A stretch of DNA of 6,344 nt from Desulfobacterales bacterium. Lineage in GTDB: Bacteria > Desulfobacterota > Desulfobacteria > Desulfobacterales > Desulfosalsimonadaceae. The translations under genes were made by a program, and so were the position numbers. Under the pieces are notes generated by a model, which searched no databases, had not been told where the DNA came from, and worked only from the letters and a program-made list of their open reading frames with translations. Below are positions 4,425-6,344 of this stretch, piece after piece (the first letter of the stretch is position 1; each line of letters begins with the position of its first letter). The stretch is from contig JAOZOL010000146.1 in assembly GCA_029933295.1 (NCBI GenBank), positions 1 through 6,344 on the forward strand. Direction: 5' to 3'.

Positions 4425-6195
4425 TGGTATTTTCTCCAGCAACTGCACGTATGCTCTTAGTTTTATCAAAAGCTTTCCTGATCACCCTAAATCTGCTCTT
4501 TGAAGCTTTCATAAGAACATCCTTTGCTTCCGGAGTGTCAAGCCATGCCAGGGCAATGGCTGCACACCCCCGAAAAAATAATTTCCCTGACCCCATAAAA
4601 TTGTTCCATCCCCGCCTCAGAAGTATGTCTCGCATGAACGGGACAATATTGTTGGAACCGCAGCGGCCAAGGGCCTCATAACAGGCAAGTATATGTTCCG
4701 AATCCTTTTTAGCGGCATTTTCCTGCAAATAGTTCAGCAGCCTGCTTTCCAGCGCACCGGATTTATGCTTTCCAAAAGCTGTAAGGATACAGATGCGTAT
4801 CTCTTTTCTGGGGTCATCAATGAGTGAAAACAGCTTCCGGGCATATTCTGGATCCCTGCTAACCAGCTCTTTGATTGCGTTTCTGCGCACTACGTCAGAG
4901 GAATGATCGCACATTTTGAAAAGAATTTTATTGACCCGGTCCCCCTGCAGGCGACTTAGAATGACCAGAAGCTTGTTGCCCATCTCCGGGCCTTGCTTTT
5001 CCGCTATTTTTTCAAGAGGCCCGATGTCACGCCGGCTCAGGCGCACTATCACTTCCGAAATCATCTGTTGTATCTCGTGTGAACTTCCCTGAATGATGAC
5101 CGGCAATAAAAAAGGAATAACCTCCGGGGAAAAATAATGAAGTACCTGGTCAAGCGCCTTTAATTTTTCAACTTCACTTGTTTGCAGGTTCAAAAGCTTT
5201 TCACTGATGAGTTGAAAAATTTCAGGCCTGGACAGATCCTTGAAAAACCGGTCGATAAGGAGGCTCTTCCAATCCTGTTTAGTTGATTTTTTCAGGGGGA
5301 AGAGTTTGTGCAGCGACTGAAATAATTTGACCAGCAGATCAAACTTATCCAGCTCAATGGCTTCAACAGCCACTTCCGAGATGAACCCCATGACCGTTAC
5401 GAATTTCTCCTGCTCGGACTGACTCTTAAGAATAATCAGCAATACTTCAAAAAGATCCTCTGTAATATCCCAACTCTCTTCCTCCCTGACCATTTGCTGA
5501 AGTGTTTCGTAATCGGCATGGGTCAGTTTCAATTGGGCATTATTGTACGATGGATCGGCAATACTTCTGGCATAAATGTTATTGCGGTCCGCCCCTTCCC
5601 CCTGCCGGGAATGGTCTGTTTCATTTTTATTATCGACTTCTCCCGGCTGAGGCGCAGGGGGGGGGAGTTTGGAAACATCAATGAGCAGCAAGTCCTGCCA
5701 GAAAATATCAATCGCCTTGAAATCTATAAATTCCAGTTCTTCGTCCATCAAGGCGGTGACGATGTCTCCCTCGTTCTCTTCCGCCAACAATCTATACTTA
5801 AAAACTATTCTGAAAAAAGAGGCGATCTCTTCGAGGGGAAGCCCCTTCTGAAACTCAATCCATTTGACACCGTCACGATAAAGCAAGGTAATGATGTCTT
5901 CCGAGGAGCCATCCTGTGAAACTTCATGGATAATTTCAGACTCGTAAAGGAGGCGGTTTTTTTCCACAGTCAGCCGAAGATCGGCATGGGTCGTAAAAAA
6001 ATTACCAAATTCGGTAACAAGCCTTTCAAAGGATTTTATAGTGTTTACATGATCCTCCGGATACAGGCCGTAATTCTTCCACGCCAGGATAAAAATATTG
6101 ATTAACATCCTGGCATCCTTCAATTCCTTGTCTGAAAGTGATGTTGGTGCGAGAATTTCCTGTTGTTCTGTTGTGTTTGCTTTTTCTTTTTTCAT
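4417..6195 (-). CDS. HEAT-like repeat protein with a N-terminal domain shared with the HD-GYP neighbour
   Basis: A soluble 592-residue protein, first gene of the operon. Residues about 30-170 form an alpha/beta domain whose pattern (LTVEKNRLLYESEII, then GVKWIEFQKGLPLEEIASFF) parallels the N-terminus of the HD-GYP protein. A proline-rich, polar linker (177-205) separates it from an all-helical region. From about 340 to 580 helical pairs recur in HEAT style, for example VVRRNAIKELVSRDPE (435-450), EIRICILTAFGKHKSG (465-480) and RGCAAIALAWLDTPEAKDVL (542-561). HEAT arrays are protein-binding scaffolds and no catalytic motif is visible. A role as partner or targeting subunit for the HD-GYP enzyme is inference from the overlap and shared domain. 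ATG 6195 has no clear ribosome-binding site. M30 (ATG at 6106-6108) has AAGGA 7 nt upstream and may be the real start. A run of nine C lies at codons 177-180. Confidence 0.8.
   Translation of the reverse strand: MKKEKANTTEQQEILAPTSLSDKELKDARMLINIFILAWKNYGLYPEDHVNTIKSFERLVTEFGNFFTTHADLRLTVEKNRLLYESEIIHEVSQDGSSEDIITLLYRDGVKWIEFQKGLPLEEIASFFRIVFKYRLLAEENEGDIVTALMDEELEFIDFKAIDIFWQDLLLIDVSKLPPPAPQPGEVDNKNETDHSRQGEGADRNNIYARSIADPSYNNAQLKLTHADYETLQQMVREEESWDITEDLFEVLLIILKSQSEQEKFVTVMGFISEVAVEAIELDKFDLLVKLFQSLHKLFPLKKSTKQDWKSLLIDRFFKDLSRPEIFQLISEKLLNLQTSEVEKLKALDQVLHYFSPEVIPFLLPVIIQGSSHEIQQMISEVIVRLSRRDIGPLEKIAEKQGPEMGNKLLVILSRLQGDRVNKILFKMCDHSSDVVRRNAIKELVSRDPEYARKLFSLIDDPRKEIRICILTAFGKHKSGALESRLLNYLQENAAKKDSEHILACYEALGRCGSNNIVPFMRDILLRRGWNNFMGSGKLFFRGCAAIALAWLDTPEAKDVLMKASKSRFRVIRKAFDKTKSIRAVAGENTND
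5657..5665 (-). repeat. Homopolymer tract of nine C in the HEAT-repeat gene
   Basis: On the coding strand nine consecutive C residues encode the end of L177 and P178-P180. Gain or loss of one base gives early termination in either shifted frame: one reaches a stop within nine codons (the TAA in the GAAGTCGATAAT region), and the other runs to a stop at 5529. The tract sits in the flexible linker between the two domains. This makes it a candidate slippage or phase-variation site, or a position prone to assembly error. Confidence 0.75.
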
Positions 6196-6238
6196 TAAAT
6201 TTCAGAGAACGGATTTAAAGCCCCGGGAATGTATGCCC

Positions 6239-6264
6239 ATAGCCCATGTTTGCAAGCGGGCTAT
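6239..6264. other. Small stem-loop in the leader of the HEAT/HD-GYP operon
   Basis: ATAGCCC (6239-6245) and GGGCTAT (6258-6264) are perfectly complementary, with a 12-nt loop. The stem lies between the putative promoter and the first start codon, 44 bp upstream of ATG 6195. It is not followed by a T run on either strand, so it is not an intrinsic terminator. It could be an operator dyad or an RNA hairpin in the leader, or it could be chance. Confidence 0.3.
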
Positions 6265-6293
6265 AATGCGATGGACATCGGCAAGATTCATGT

Positions 6294-6324
6294 AACATAT
6301 CTCAGGAATCAGCTTGTATGTCAA
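6294..6324 (-). promoter_or_regulatory. Putative sigma-70 promoter of the HEAT/HD-GYP operon
   Basis: On the complement strand a perfect -35 TTGACA (6319-6324) is followed by a 19-bp spacer and TATGTT (6294-6299), which matches the -10 consensus at 4 of 6 positions. With a 17-bp spacer the alternative -10 is the weaker GATATG. Transcription would start near 6287, giving a leader of about 90 nt. The spacer is longer than the ideal 17 bp, so the promoter may be weak or activator-dependent. No other convincing promoter is seen in the 149 bp upstream of the operon. Confidence 0.4.
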
Positions 6325-6344
6325 GTTTTAACAGGCACTTTATC

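Noticed and set aside
4425..4469. Longer form of the HD-GYP protein starting at TTG 4469
   Set aside because: It would increase the overlap with the HEAT gene to 53 bp and has a weaker start codon, while ATG 4424 has GGAG at 9 nt spacing.
5494..5919. Plus-strand open frames opposite the HEAT gene, including one of 141 codons
   Set aside because: They are shadows of the longer, motif-bearing minus-strand gene, with no start signals of their own and no family resemblance.
6196..6344. Possible end of another gene upstream of the HEAT gene
   Set aside because: All minus-strand frames entering from 6344 stop within about 15 codons without recognisable residues, and the plus-strand frame 6098-6295 is mainly antisense to the HEAT gene. 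A promoter is the better reading.

Overview
The window is a chromosomal stretch of moderate GC content from a Gram-negative-type bacterium. It carries the end of a twin-arginine translocase gene, a WYL regulator and a set of HD-superfamily signalling proteins. The two-gene pairing of a HEAT-repeat protein with a HD-GYP protein, together with the style of the palindromic intergenic repeat, suggests a Desulfobacterota (Desulfobacter-like) genome. That placement rests on pattern memory and is only moderately confident. No mobile-element ORF, tRNA, rRNA or CRISPR array is visible.

Layout. Positions 1-75 (+) are the last 24 codons of a gene that looks like tatC. A 176-residue protein of unknown function (96-626, -) converges on it. 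A 250-bp AT-rich divergent region (627-876) follows, with a near-ideal -10 box for the unknown gene and a 24-bp inverted repeat placed where a repressor or activator could bind. It leads into a WYL-family transcriptional regulator (877-1872, +). The next 221 bp (1873-2093) are mostly a long imperfect palindrome with a 17-bp direct repeat at its two edges. This lies just upstream of an HD-domain phosphohydrolase (2094-2987, +) whose metal-site motifs resemble class I cyclic-nucleotide phosphodiesterases.

On the opposite strand is a two-gene operon, read right to left. It consists of a 592-residue HEAT-like repeat protein (6195-4417, -) and a 481-residue HD-GYP protein (4424-2979, -). Their reading frames overlap by 8 bp, so translation is probably coupled. 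Their N-terminal regions look related to each other. A perfect -35 box (TTGACA) and a possible stem-loop lie in the 149 bp upstream. The HD-GYP gene ends inside the last codons of the convergent HD phosphohydrolase gene (9-bp overlap).

Functional reading: the right two thirds look like a nucleotide-second-messenger module. It combines a likely c-di-GMP phosphodiesterase or sensor (with a modified HHExxDGxGYP motif), a scaffold-like HEAT partner sharing its N-terminal domain, and a separate PDE-like HD hydrolase. The left third looks like a WYL regulator controlling itself and/or its divergent neighbour. A 9-C homopolymer tract inside the HEAT gene is a possible slippage switch.
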